The translations under genes and the position numbers were made by a program. A DNA stretch of 64,000 nucleotides from Polychytrium aggregatum (taxonomy: Eukaryota; Chytridiomycota; Chytridiomycetes; Polychytriales): positions 124,001 through 188,000 of the forward strand of contig NW_026516252.1 of NCBI RefSeq assembly GCF_025602895.1. The letters run 5' to 3'. Below the pieces are notes generated by a model. It made no database searches, had not been told where the DNA came from, and saw only the letters and a list, made by a program, of their open reading frames with translations. This document shows positions 32,359 through 46,400 of the stretch, piece after piece (position 1 is the first letter of the stretch; every line of letters starts with the position of its first letter).

Positions 32359-34021
32359 CAGTGCTGGAGTCGCTTCCGGCCGAAGTCAGGCGGATGTTAC
32401 TGCATGTGAGTATCGCTGCTCGGATAAGCGGTTCGATCCTCGCTGACGCATCCGGCGAGGCCCTGGGATGCATGGTTATATCGGATGGGTCATGCTGCAT
32501 ACGGCCGATATCATCTTTGCATCCCTCCGCTACCCTGGCTTTGCTGCACTGGCTTTGCTGCACTGGCTTTGCTGGCGGCCGGGCGCGACTGGGGTTGAGG
32601 TCGAGGACTGAATCTTCCTTTCATCCGCCCAGATCAAAGAGCAGGATCGGTTGATCCAAGGTGCGTCGCTTGCTCCACTGCATCAGGCATCTGTCCTTCA
32701 TCCACTCAGCCAACCGAGGGCGGACACTCCCGAACAGATGTGCTTTGCCAAGTGCGACTCGATCTGGATGAGTATTCCCAGCGGGTCGATGAAGCCAGCC
32801 CATCCACCCCATTGAGCGACACGGACCGGACGAAGAAGGCCACGGAGATCTGCCGACAGCTTTCGGTCCCCGTCGAGCGAACCCACGAAAAGTTTGCACT
32901 GGCGAGTCAAATCTACGATCTTGTGAGCATCCGAATCTACCATATGGACATGGATGGTGCCGCGTAGCGTCGATGATATGCGGGAGTCGCCAAACTGGAC
33001 TGAACTGGGCTGGAGTGAGCTGGACTCACTGCTTTCTGCGGGCAGGTCGATCGCCATATCCGGAAACTGGACGATGACATCTCCAAGCTCGAAGACTCGC
33101 AGATGATCGGTCCGGCGATCAAGCTTGGGGGTGAAGCGAGGACGCCAACCTCCGAGGAGAAAGCAAAGCCATCCGAGAAGAAGAGTATGTGGCGGCGATT
33201 CGGTGCATACCCTCATGGAGGCGTTGCTATATCACCATTGTGCGGCGATCAACCGTGATCTCGCTTAGGAATGCACTGACGACATTCTCCTGTTCGTCCG
33301 GCGGTTTAGAGCGAAAGCAAGGGCCCTCCGAGGAGCCGACAAGCCCACCCAGGTCCAGGTAAGCCAGCGCCGGCCACCTTGGGAAGGGATGTTGTCGTGA
33401 ATGGCCCGATCGCTGCTGGTGTCCGGATGATCTGATACAAACTGCTGATTGAACTTGCAGCAGATCCAAGCCCAGCCAGCCGGCCCCAAAGGACTTCAAA
33501 GTCAATCCTCTAGAGGGGCTCGAGATCAATCCTGACGAGCCCAAGTACTGTATCTGTCGCCAAGTGTCCTACGGGATCATGCTGGGTACGGTCGATAGCT
33601 TGGGCGACATGCGCGACGGGCATTTGGCGGCTGGGAGCCACTGAGACGAGACGTCGCCTGGCAATACTTGCATGGAATGCGTATCTCAGCGACGCTGTTG
33701 TCTGTGGCTCTTTTGGATGCATGCTCATTTCACATGTCTCCCTGACTTGTTGACACGCTGTGGACAACTGGATACAGGATGCGACAACGACGATGTAAGT
33801 GCGCATCTGCTGGCTGTCGTTGAGTGACCGTCGTTCAGCGGCCGTCGTGCCAAGATGGCATAGCAAGTTCCTCGGTGTGCTGATGCTTTGAACCCGAATC
33901 TCCCCAGTGTCCATACGAATGGTTCCATATGGGATGCCTGAATCTGAAGGAGCCGCCACCAAAAGGACAGAAGTGGTACTGCGAGCACTGTGCCAATGCC
34001 CGCCGCAAAGATACCAAATAG
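32359..34021 (+). CDS. ING-family PHD-finger protein (first exon unresolved)
   Basis: Exons visible: about 32359-32405, 32633-32660, 32738-32922, 33046-33184, 33310-33358, 33464-33585, 33778-33794 and 33908-34021; phases are consistent from exon to exon. The N-terminal ING helices read LESLPAEVRRMLLH, IKEQDRLIQ, ...THEKFALASQIYDLVDRHIRKLDDDI. A basic KKKRK patch (nuclear localisation) and a Pro/Ser linker follow. The C-terminal PHD finger is PKYCICRQVSYGIMLGCDND, then CPYEWFHMGC and KWYCEHC, with the Cys4-His-Cys3 pattern complete. ING proteins read H3K4me3 within histone acetyltransferase or deacetylase complexes. The start is probably near 32023 (MSEHADLSFLE), but I found no canonical GT-AG junction linking it in frame. 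Confidence 0.88.
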
Positions 34022-34666
34022 ACAGCTTCCACATCGACGGGCTGCGCGGACGAGCGGTAATGGAAGAGAGCATCGCGAGCCACTGTTTGTGCGTTCAGAC
34101 ATGTATGCGTCTAGTTGCAACTAGTTGCATCTGATATTGCATCTAGTTGCATCGAGTTGCATCGAGTTGCATCTAGTTGCATCTAGTTGCATCGAGTTGC
34201 ATCGAGTTGCATCTAGTTGCATCTAGTTGCATCTAGTTGCATCTAGTTGCATCGCAAGACTGACCGCACCGGCGGTGCTGTATCCGGGCCCTGCTTCCTC
34301 GATCGCTGCAGCAGCACTCGCCACCCGCAACCGCACGCCGTCCCTGGCGCTTCTTCCCCAACCTCCCCCCCCCGCTGGGCGCCGAGAGCACATGCGACCA
34401 GGCCGCGCGCCGTTCCAGAATCCTCCATCTCGCCCGCTCCTCGCTGGTGCCCCGGCGGCTCTCGCTGCACTGTACCAGCGCTCTCTGCCCCATCTCGCCC
34501 TCGCCCGGCCCCTCGTCTGCTTCTCGCCGTCGTCTCGCTCCGAGCCTCGGCCGTCCCCGTCCTTTTGAGGGTTCCCCCTTCCTTTTTTTGCACCCTTTCC
34601 TCTGTCTTGCCTCGTCCCTGCCTTCGCCGTCTCTGCCGTCTTGCCTGCCGATTCCGTCTATCCACC
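34022..34666. other. Spacer with minisatellite and CT-rich leader
   Basis: It holds the 34108-34256 minisatellite and, from about 34260, a pyrimidine-rich Rab8 leader. No other gene. Confidence 0.6.
34108..34256 (+). repeat. 11-12-bp minisatellite (AGTTGCATC TA/GA)n
   Basis: About 13 units of TAGTTGCATC or GAGTTGCATC in tandem between the ING and Rab genes. Confidence 0.92.
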
Positions 34667-36551
<1,885 letters not shown>

Positions 36552-37654
36552 TCGCATTGCCATCGCTACTCTCCACCGTCTACCTATCCGCCCCCACACA
36601 CTCTGTCTATATAGGAGCAAGTGCGTCAGAAAATCAACGTAAATATACACTCCACACCCACCCACTCATCCACCCTGAGGCTGTCGCTGTGATGCGAGCG
36701 CATGATTTATGGGGAGATGAAAGCGGTTCTGGGGGCACACAGTCGCCGCGAAGCACAAGACCAAGCGCCTGATAGCTCCGCGGACGGGGATTCGTTGACC
36801 AGAGTGCTGGCAGCACCGATATCCTGGCTCCACCGCACTGCACTTGCCAGCAGCGTTGAATGTGTAGCTGGGACCGCGATTTCGGACCGCATTAGGACAG
36901 CGCTCGTTTTGCGTTCGTTCGCACTTCAACCAATGCCTGTTGTTGGATTGAGGAGTCCAGTCTCGAGGAGTCCAGTCTCGAGGCGCGATATGTATCCACC
37001 AGTTGCCAAGTTGGCTGAGTCAAACGAATCGCTCGCCGTGTATTCTGGGTCTGGGAGTCTCTGGTAGTGGTGGCGGATTGATATATCGTACAAGCGCGGT
37101 CTCCGTATGTTCGATGGACATCCCTTCCTGCGATACGCACCCAGAGGCAACTGCAACATGAGTATCTTGAGCCATACTGTTTGGCTCTGGCAGATGTGTG
37201 TATTCACATCCAGAAAAGTCCCCATGTGTTCAGAAATGGGGGTCTCGCTCCGTTTCAGTGGATGGTATATTGTTGCATGAACAGAGACACATATGCGAGC
37301 AGAAGTTACAGTTAGGTATGAGCATTTCGTGACAGCGTGTGAGTATGGTACATTTCGGATCTGCCCTGCAAATCCTGCGGGACCGAGCTCGACGCGGGGT
37401 CAAAGAGAGTGCGTCTAGTCTTGTGGCATTATGGTGGCAGCATTGACCAGAAGAGCCAACTTGCCAAGGAGGTGAAGAATCAAAGGAAGTGGTATCTGAC
37501 AATCGGGACCAGAGGTGTTAGCTTAGCCTGCAGTCTTCATAACCGAGATGCCAGTCCTAAGGAGCCACCATTCAACCCACATCAGCAAGGCATTCACACA
37601 AACAGTCCCAAAGGCCCCTCTCCACAGCCATGTGCAATCAAATTTGATACCAAC
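36552..37654. other. Spacer, no gene seen
   Basis: 3' flank of the Rab gene converging on the orphan paralogue. Short duplicate GAGGAGTCCAGTCTC at 36950-36978. No supportable ORF. Confidence 0.5.
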
Positions 37655-38392
37655 CTACGACTTGATATAGCCGAGCCGGGTACACACAACAGATACTCGC
37701 TTCGAGATGGTTTCCAGTTTGTCAATGGCCTTGGCAAGCCGACGTCCGACCCAGGAACGAGAGAGGCGAATCATCGAGAGTCGGCGTTGGCGATCTTGTG
37801 GACTCTCGTCTTCGAAGCAAAGCTGGCGCGAAGCGACAGAGCTGCTGGTCGAGACCAGAGTGATGGCCGAAATACTCAATCCGCACTCACTGTTTGAGGT
37901 GACGGGGGTACCACAGGGGGACGAGGGTCTGCTCGTTCGTTGGACGAGGATACCAGCTGGACAACGTGCGGGAACATCAGAGAGGACAGCACAAGTGTCG
38001 ATCGAAGAAATGGAAGTGGTAGGAGTATCGGAAGAGAGAGTGCTCAAATCAAGGGCCATACATAGCATCGACACTGACGATGATCGTCTCAGAAGCGGGG
38101 CATCTGGGCCTTTATAAGGAAGCGAGTGCAGATGAGGGAAGAACTTGTGGAAGAGTCCGCTGTTGACGATCGTGTTAAAGGCGGTGTGCAGCTCGGCAGA
38201 GTCGTTGCCGGCGGGGGCTTTGTTTCTTCTGATCATATCAAAAGCCTTGAGGAAATTGATGCGCAGCGACTTTTCGAGTTCAAACTCGGTCATGGAATCA
38301 TCCGAGAGCCCTGGCCAGGAATGGGAGCCGTGATGGGCTTCATCGAGCTGCAGGAAGCTCGGGCTATTTCTGGGGATGTAGGTGATGGACAT
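37655..38392 (-). CDS. Orphan protein, paralogue of the 11966-12643 gene
   Basis: Intronless, 245 aa. The ATG at 38392 (MSITYIPRNSPS) is the first true ATG of the frame. It shares EFELEKSLRINFLKAFDMIR, AFNTIVNSGLF and FEDESPQDRQRRLSMIRLSRS with the protein encoded at 11966-12643; the connecting Ser/Thr-rich region is unrelated. No known domain. A TATA box lies about 310 nt upstream, a spacing similar to the other copy. Two copies on opposite strands 25 kb apart suggest a dispersed, lineage-specific family. Confidence 0.65.
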   Translation of the reverse strand: MSITYIPRNSPSFLQLDEAHHGSHSWPGLSDDSMTEFELEKSLRINFLKAFDMIRRNKAPAGNDSAELHTAFNTIVNSGLFHKFFPHLHSLPYKGPDAPLLRRSSSVSMLCMALDLSTLSSDTPTTSISSIDTCAVLSDVPARCPAGILVQRTSRPSSPCGTPVTSNSECGLSISAITLVSTSSSVASRQLCFEDESPQDRQRRLSMIRLSRSWVGRRLAKAIDKLETISKRVSVVCTRLGYIKS

Positions 38393-38700
38393 GGTGTCGA
38401 AAGATGGGCAAGTGAATGGAGTGAAGAAAGGGCAACTATGGTATGTGGCGAGGCCAATACACAATGGGGCAGCGGTATTCGAGTAAGCAGATGGGTAGCG
38501 GAATGTCTTGCGCTTGAACGGCGCAGTGGATGGACGGCAGGAAAATGGGAAGCGTGGGAAAATTCGGAGCCAATATGCTTGGATAGAGGGTACAGAAAGT
38601 CTGACGGGATCGATGTGACTCGGGGGCAGAGACTGAGGATGGGAGGGGAATTATCCGAGGGCGGATGTCGAGGCGCTCGAAAAACAGGTTCTGTCCCATA

Positions 38701-38707
38701 TTTTATA
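38701..38707 (-). promoter_or_regulatory. TATA box of the second orphan gene
   Basis: TATAAAA on the minus strand, about 310 nt upstream of the start at 38392. Confidence 0.5.
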
Positions 38708-39573
38708 GCCTCTGGGATCCTGCCACGAGGTGGTGTGCTCCAAACGGCGCAGCGGGGGCGACCCAGATACAACAGAGATTAGCAGCAAGAGGGCTGGGTG
38801 TTTGTCGATGCGAGCGATGCATCCTCGCTCATCCTCGCTTCGGGACTTCCCGAGCGGAGCAGTGTGCGGGGCCACTTGGTCTCCCGCTTTTTGCCGCACG
38901 GATCAACAATATCCCCGCCTCCTGTCTGACGGCAAAACAGTCCGCGCGCCAGCGGTCGTTTGGCAATATCGCCAGGTGGAAGGGACTTGACTCTCTGTTT
39001 GCGAGTGGCATGTCCATCAGACCCTCCCGTAGTCTACTAGGGAATTTCGCCTTGATGCCAATATAGCCAGTGGGCATCGAACCAATGGATGCGTCGCTGG
39101 CTCGTCAACAAAGCCTTGATGGAGCTGTGGTCGATACACTAGTGAAGGGGGTTGGCCGTGTGTTGTCGATCAGCCCCTGGTTCGTTGTGTCGGACAGCCC
39201 TGGGATCTCGATCATAGTCTGTGTGCAACTGAGCGTCATCGATCGATATGCGCAAGCCTGCCCGCTCCCAATGCATGCATATTGGGCAAGGCCCCACTCG
39301 ACGCCTGAAGCCCCAGGTCCATCAGGTGCACTTGGGTGTCCTGCTCGGTCTGCATGTGTCTGGCATACCGGGCTGCGTTCGGCCAACAGCTCTGTACTTT
39401 GTTGGTCTCTGCGGTTCCTCCCCGGCAATGGTGCGGTTTATTTGGCCGGCGACAACCTGGCCAACGAAGACCGAGCTGTTTATCCGTGCGCAGCAAGGCT
39501 GCGGATGTTTTTCAGGGGACCAGGGGAAGGGAGTTTCGCGTGTGTCACCGCGATTGTGATTGGCTGCGCTCTC

Positions 39574-39580
39574 TATAAAA
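39574..39580 (+). promoter_or_regulatory. TATA box with upstream ATTGG, gene unknown
   Basis: TATAAAA preceded about 15 nt upstream by ATTGG (inverse CCAAT), with a pyrimidine-rich stretch after it. The downstream ATG is at 39683. Confidence 0.4.
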
Positions 39581-41096
39581 ACATGCCCACCCCGCATCGT
39601 CGTCCCGATTCCTCTTCGTCGATTCCCATCCTTCGCTGTCGCTTGGCGAGCAGTCCGGCTGCCGCCTTCGCAAGTGCCCACGATGCTCCAGCAATGTTCA
39701 ACTGATCGCAGTAAGTTACATTGGCAAGCTGTGAATGTTGCTGCGGCAGCACATTCTCCCAGCTCCACTCGCTTTTCGACACCAACAGCTTTTTCCGCAT
39801 ACCACTGGGCTGCACGCAGCACCCGGGTCAGCAGCAGTATCCCCGAGAAACATGGCTGGCTCGGTGGTTGCAAGCAGCGCCTGTGCAATTGCGGGAGAGG
39901 AATAATACCGATGGCTCAACGATACCGCCGCTGACATTCCTCCGTTCACTGGCGGACCTCCAGCCCATAGCTCGCTGCGGATGTACCCAAGGGTCACGAT
40001 GCAAGCCTCCAACGAATGTGCTGCAAGCATCGCAAGCCCGCCATTGACACCCTTCTAAGCCCCTTCGACGTCCCCGGCAGAGCCTCTGACGCCATGCTTT
40101 GCATTTGGTGCCCTTGGGTCTCGCTCCTCTGTCATCTTGGACGGAGGCTGGGAGACGCCGCTGTGGCTACCCACCGGCTTGGCGAGGGTGAGTGAGCATG
40201 AGCTGGTGTGGCTGCGATTGTCGTATCAACACTCCAGCCTGCCCAAGCGAGGACCAAAACCAGCATCGCCCTGGCCGTTGCTCGCGAATTGCCTCTATTT
40301 TCCATCAGGGTCGCGCATGCAGCCCTCAGGAGGTGAGCAGCCATTGTTTGCCCGCTGACTGCAAGGCGCTGAGGCTGGTTTCTCCGATCCTCCGGTCCGC
40401 CGATCCGTGCCCAACGATCCGCTCTGCCGCTTTTCACCGCTGCCGCTGCCCGTCCTTCCTCCGCGGGTGAAATCGGGGACGCCTTGCTGGTTGAAGACGG
40501 AGGCGGACGACCCGCCGGGGAAGTCTGATGCAAAATGACTGGGGAAGTGAGCACGCGATACACCTGTTTGTCCCAGCCTTCTCCTTCACGGGGATCGAGA
40601 GGTTTCCGCCTTGTATCGAGGCGAGAAAGCCGCCGCGACCCTGTCTCGTCGTTGGATTGCTGCATCGGCTTGACCTGAGAACAGCAACCGAGACAAGTCC
40701 AGAACTATGCACGGCTTGCAGTGGGCGGTGTGAGATATTTGTCACCCCCTGAGATCTCCGCCGCTAAAGGAAGCATCCCAGAGCGAGCACGCTTTCAGGG
40801 GGCACGAAATGCCAAGCTCTTGAAGGTCATCTCGTCGCCAGCATACTTCAATGGCTTGGCTGTTCCCAGGTATCCGATTTGTATTTGCCCGCGCACTCCA
40901 TCGGTGCAAATAAACTAGATGCCATCCCATCCCGTTGCGGTGTACTGGGCCTCCGACCGGAATGACATCGAGATACAATCCGCATCTATACGCGCTCCGG
41001 GAACATGCGTCCCAGGGTATTGCACTCATGTCGATGGTATATTTCAACAATGAGCCGGGCTATCGACGCGCGGGCCGGTATGCCATACAGCTACGT

Positions 41097-42375
41097 CTAC
41101 GGCTGCGGCTGCGGCTTGTTCTCTTTCCAGCTCCCAAAGAACAGATGGTTGACTCGAGCCATTGGATGAAACTTTCCCAGTCCAGCGGTTGGATGAAACC
41201 CCGTTGTCGGGAGCAGTAATGTCGAGCCAAGGACCCGAGGCTCCTCGAGCCCCTTCAGCGACGCCGAGTCGACTCGCAGTCCCTGAAGCTCGAGCACGAC
41301 CGAGTCTGTGAAGATCCCTGGCCCAGCAATCTCCATCACGTTGTCGATGTCGTGGAGCTCGCTATCACTCATCGACCGGATCTTGGCATCGATCCGGTCG
41401 ATCAAGTGTCCGAGAATCGGGTTCTGTGGGGTACTCGAGAAGGTCCACTGGCAGAGCTGGATGGGTCGAGCGCCGTAGCTTCTCCAGTTTTGCTTGTTCG
41501 AGTTATCCATCTGACCGATGGGGTGGTATGGGTATACAGAGGGGCATGTTAGAAAGGAGACCCGGATCGGCACTGTGGGTATTGTGGACAACAGATTTGC
41601 CCTGGCCAGGAGCACACAGCAGTGCCATATTCCCTACCTCGATGCCAATGATTGCCGTGATCCCCGGGTATTCATCAGTCCAGTCGTCGATCGGACGCAG
41701 ACACTCGGTGTCCACATCGGCATAAGTCCCGCCAAAGTGGAAGACAATGAGATAGCGCACGAAATCGACTCGAGTGATCCACCTCGAGAGGCGGCGGTAC
41801 GATGGGTAGATTGCCGGGAAGTTGTCGCGGACGAACGAATCGCATTCGAGCTCTCTCCAGATGTGATGGATCGCATCTGGATTGAGTTCCGTCCAGGTCG
41901 AGATGGCTCGCCAGGCTGGAGAGTCCGCGGGGAGATCCGAGAAGTAGATTTGGTGCAGGTACGGGGGAATGCTCGAGTTGGACCGTGGGACTCGGAACGG
42001 GTGAGGGCTGGAAGGTGGTGGCTGGTTCTTCAGGGTTCTCACCAGAGCTGCCGGGTTTGTCCGTCCAGGCAATAATGGTGGCAGAGTCTCCGATAACCCA
42101 TGTTGGGCCCGCGACTCGTCGTTGAGGACTTGGGACTTGGTTTGAGGGCTATCTGGAGTCGATCGCAAGATGTCTGGCTCGTCTCCACGGGCGATCGGAT
42201 ATGTGCTGTGTGTGATGCTTGCTGAGGACTCGACCCCATTCCGCCGGGTCCGGCTCGCCACTACTTGTGCCTCTTTGCGAACTGGGATTCCAAAACAAAG
42301 AAGCCACAGGACAGAGACCGCTAAGGCCAGGGACAGGACCGAGTTGGCTCGACGGAAAGATGCCAATGGCTTCAT
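41097..42375 (-). CDS. GT32 (OCH1-like) Golgi glycosyltransferase
   Basis: Exons 41638-42375 and 41097-41510 (intron 41511-41637, donor GTAGGG) give 383 aa. The start at 42375 opens a short basic tail and one transmembrane anchor (SVLSLALAVSVLWLLCFGI), making a type II Golgi membrane protein. The lumenal domain has IPPYLHQIYFSD, WTELNPDAIHHIW, FVRYLIVFHFGGTYADVDTE with the DXD metal/nucleotide-sugar motif, CLRPIDDW, and in exon 2 the GT32-typical AGPGIFTDSV and LLLPTTGFHP...FFGSWK. Fungal members add mannose to N-glycans (Och1) or to glycolipids; the exact linkage cannot be read. Confidence 0.87.
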
Positions 42376-43416
42376 GATGAGCGGGTGATGAGCCGGCAGT
42401 GACTTGGGAGGGGATTGGTGTGGCAAATGTACAGGTACCAAATGCATCGGAGGCTCGAGAAAGTGCCCTGTATTGATGACCACGCAGACAGCAAGGCTCG
42501 AAAAGCAGGTCAGAGACCACCGAGTTCATGGGGGACTTTGTGGACAATTAAAGCGGCCGGGCTGCTATCCTGCTGTCTCGGTTTCGCCATTGACCCGGCG
42601 TCTCATAAGCTGGGATGCACGATGATCGCCTCGACAACGGAATGCTTGGCCCCAGGAGGCGCTGTTCATTATGGCAGCAACTTCGACGCAGAAGCGCTAT
42701 TGTCGCCGTCGCGGACCATTGCGGCAGTCTCCGTCGCGTTAGTCTGTTGATTCAAAGAACAGCGGGCGAAAATGAAGGCGGAATGAGGGGGGGGGAAGCG
42801 GACAGGAGGGAGGAGACTGCGACAATGGCGGCGGATCCATGGTATATTCCATCAATCTGCCCTGTGCGAGTGGCTCGCTGGGAAGCTGGTCGAGAGGCAC
42901 AGGGGCTTGCTTGTCCCGTTCTGGCTGCGACCAGATCGATTGTCGCAACCGAGACCCCAATGAAGCGCATTGTGGCGAGATTTCATCTGGGGTGTGTGTG
43001 ATTGGTGCTCAGAGTCGAGCAGCTGTGGATGTGAATCCCTGCCAACTCGCTTCAACCAGCACACGCCTGACGCACGACGCTGAGCTTGCCATACGCCCCC
43101 CTCGCTGGAGTCCTCGATCTCGGCTGAAGCTCAATTTATTGCAATAGATGATGCACCAGCCTGCCACGAGAGGGGAAGATGGATAGAGGAGACGGATCGA
43201 AGGCTCGTTCAGAGTGCGGCCTAGGCTGGGGAGGGAATGCCGATGCAAGCCCATATTTGCATAGACGAATGGGCCGGATGGTTCTTTGTGCTCAAAGTAG
43301 GTCACCTTTGCCAATGATGCATGGTTTGGTCTTGCGAGCGATCTCGAGACCCAGGCTGCGCCGTCGGCATGGAAACTACCTTTCGTCTGCTCCAGCCCGA
43401 CTAGCGACTCGTTCGT
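42376..43416. other. Spacer, no gene seen
   Basis: Promoter side of the GT32 gene and 3' side of the ALIX gene, both on the minus strand. No conserved ORF. Confidence 0.5.
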
Positions 43417-46400
43417 TCAGATAAGGGATGGGTGGTAGATACCAGGGCGAGGCTGTGTCTGGCTCTGGCCGTGGGCATAAGGCTGCTGCTGAGGCTGTTG
43501 CTGTCCAAGATACTGACCAGGTTGCTGGCCAGCGTATTGACCAGGTTGCTGACCAGCGTATTGAACAGGTTGCTGACCAGAGTACTGACTAGGTTGCTGA
43601 CCAGAGTATGGACCGGGTTGCTGAGTGGGTTGCTGAGTGGGCTGCTGATATGCTCCATACGGATATTGAGGCTGCTGGGGTACACCGCCATAGGGTCCGG
43701 GAGCTGCCTGAGAAGTCCAGGGCTGCTGTGGTTGCTGGGGCTGTGTAGGTGGTGTCAGACAAGTCAGCACATCAGTCAGGCTTAGCTTGGGCGGCGACAA
43801 CACATTCGCAAGGGCAAGGGCAGGTCCCGAGAGACGCCGGGTCGCTAACTAACCATGCCGGTTGAATATCCGCCAGATGGGCCAGCGGGCTGGGTGCTTC
43901 CGTATCCAGGTCCGGCCGGGAGAGCGCCGGACGGCCCGCTCCATCCATAGGGTCGCTGGGTCGCACCCTGGTCGTAGTGCCCGGACTGTTGTGCCTGGGG
44001 CTGGCCGTATCCGTATGCGCCTGGGGCAGGCTGTCCATAGGGGCTGGCCTGTTGAGGAGGAGCACTGATTCCGGAATACTGCTGGTACTGCGATGCAGCC
44101 GGTGCACCGGTAGATCCGTAGGGCTGACCAGGTCGCGCAGGGACGGGTGGGGCTTGGTCGTAACTCCGAGGAGCTTGAGGAGCGGCGGTCGGTGGGAAGC
44201 CCTGCACTGGATTGGGCGTGTACGGATTGTGCGGTGCCTGGGCAACACCCGCAGGGGCGTAGCCATAGGCCTGGGAGGTTGGCGGGAAGGCCGAGTAGCC
44301 TGCAGCTGCCACAGATGGAGGATAGCCGCCATGCTGGGCAGAGGCAGTGGCAGGAACGCCCTGTGACGGGCTGGGCAGCGAAGCACCTTGCCACTGAGCA
44401 CCAGATGCATTCGGAGAGAACTGGGGCCTGGCACCCGCCGGAGATATGGTCTGGGGAAGCACAGGAGGGGTCGCCTGGATGGGACTGGAGCTGATGCTGA
44501 GACGGGCAAGCTGGTCCTTGAGAACGGTTTGGCTGGCCTGGGCAGAGCGTGCAGCCATTTGCTTGACAAGCCTGTCACGCTCCTGGGCTCGCTGAGCGAC
44601 CATCTCGTTGATGTTCTTGGACAGGGCCATGACCCTGTCGAGCAAGTCCGTGTAGAACTGCCGTCCAGAGCGGATGCCGTCCTCGATGGCCATGCGCTTC
44701 GTGTACGAGTCCCTCCACTTGCTAATTAGGCTCAATTTGACCCGCTCGCGCTGCTGGTGCTGCTTGAGCGTCCCAGAGAATGCGAGTCGTTGGTAGCTGT
44801 TTTGGAACTTGGACACAAGCTCGCCCAGGATGCGCAGATTGTCGCTGATCTTGTCTTGGTACGGCTTGAACTTTTTCAGTTCGATGTCGAACAGCTCTCG
44901 CTCCTTGTTCTTGTGCTGAACCAGGAGCTGGGAGATATCGTCGTTATGGACCTGTGAAATGCATGTGAGGGCAGAGGGGAGAGAAAAGGGTTGGAGGGAG
45001 TGAAGAGCAGCCGCGGGGTGTACGCATGGCCGATTGGCTTCACACATGGCTGAAACGGTTCAAACTCCTTCCAAGTTGATCGGTGGTCTCTCAGAAATAC
45101 TCCGACAAACCTTTTGTTTGAGCTCATCCAGATCAGCCTTGATTGCGGTCTTGAGATTCCGGATCTGGGCCAACAGCTGATTAAGTTCGTCGACGAGCAC
45201 CTGTTCGCCAAGCGCTCCCAGCTCGCCCGAGGCTGGGGTCTGGCTCGGAGGAGGAGCGATGTCGACTTCGAGCAGGTTGACTGGGGCCTCCTTGGGCTTG
45301 GGCGGCTGGGTGCTAGTTACGGTGGTGGCGACATGGGTGATGAGAGCGCCTTCGATGTCGCTGACGCTCTGGAGCAGCAGATCGACATCGGCCTTGACGC
45401 CGTCCATGACAGAGATCCAGCTGGCATCTGAGATCAGTGCCTTCTCGTAGAGGCTACGGTACTGGGTGATTTCCTGGCGGAACTTTGCCGCCACGGAATG
45501 GGATGGAGACTGGGTCCACAAGTCGCCATACTGGCGCTGATCAGGATCAGAGGAATGATAGCAAGGACAGAGGGGATCAGTAACGGGGCAGTCGTCGCAA
45601 ATGCGCATCGCTTGGGGATGTTGATCGGGCAAGTGGACGCCAATATGGACAGAACGTGTGGATCCGAAGCGATTGGCACTTGGGCCAGCCAACAACATGC
45701 GCCCTAGCGACGCACGGGTCGATATTGCCGCACGACCGCGTTGCTGTTACTCACGCGCAGATTTTCGCATTCAATCTGCTCCGAGTCGAGGGCTTTGACG
45801 GACTCGTCCAGGACATCACACACGAGCTTCTTGGTGCCGCTGAGGCTCTGCAAAAGCTCATCGGACTTGAGGCCGTTGTGGAGCTCCTTGAGGTTGTTAG
45901 ACCATTCAATCACCTCGGGCGGAACCTCGACCGAGACTGCGTTTGGGTTCTTTGTGAGCTTGGTGATGGTTGCCATCACGGTCGCAACATTGAGCGAGTC
46001 CATCGAGGCCTGGGTTTCTTCCAGCGCCGCCTCCGCCTTGGTCTGGAGGCTGCGGAGGATCTGGGCCTTCTCTTCGGAGTAGATCGACGACGACTCGTGA
46101 ACGGCCATGGGCACCAGCACCTGGAAGATGTCCTTGCCGATGATTCTTTGAGTTTCTTGCTCGCCGTTGGGGAAGAGGTCGACAAAGGTCGTGATCTTGA
46201 CAATGCAGGTCTTTTCGATCGCGGGCAGCACGTCGGCACTGGGCACAGGCTCGCTGTAGATCACGTCGTTATCCTTGGCGGCCTGGGTTTTCTTTTCGGT
46301 GACGGTGGCGAGGAGAGTCTTTGTGGCGTTTGCGAGTGCTGCGGTGGAGCTGTCGTTGGACTTGGAGTCTTTGGCAAAGGGAATGAACGACAGCCCAGTG

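Larger units (their letters stand above)
38393..41096. other. 2.7-kb spacer; possible small transcript only
   Basis: No family-level ORF. A promoter-like stretch at 39555-39580 precedes an 83-codon ORF (39683-39934) whose tenth codon overlaps a GTAAGT donor. I could not find a convincing second exon, so no gene is called. Confidence 0.4.

Noticed and set aside
32425-32450. GGTTCGATC resembling a tRNA T-arm
   Set aside because: No matching acceptor, D or anticodon arms upstream; coincidental.
38393-38464. N-terminal extension of the second orphan protein to 38464
   Set aside because: The frame there starts with TTG, not ATG; the first ATG is at 38392.
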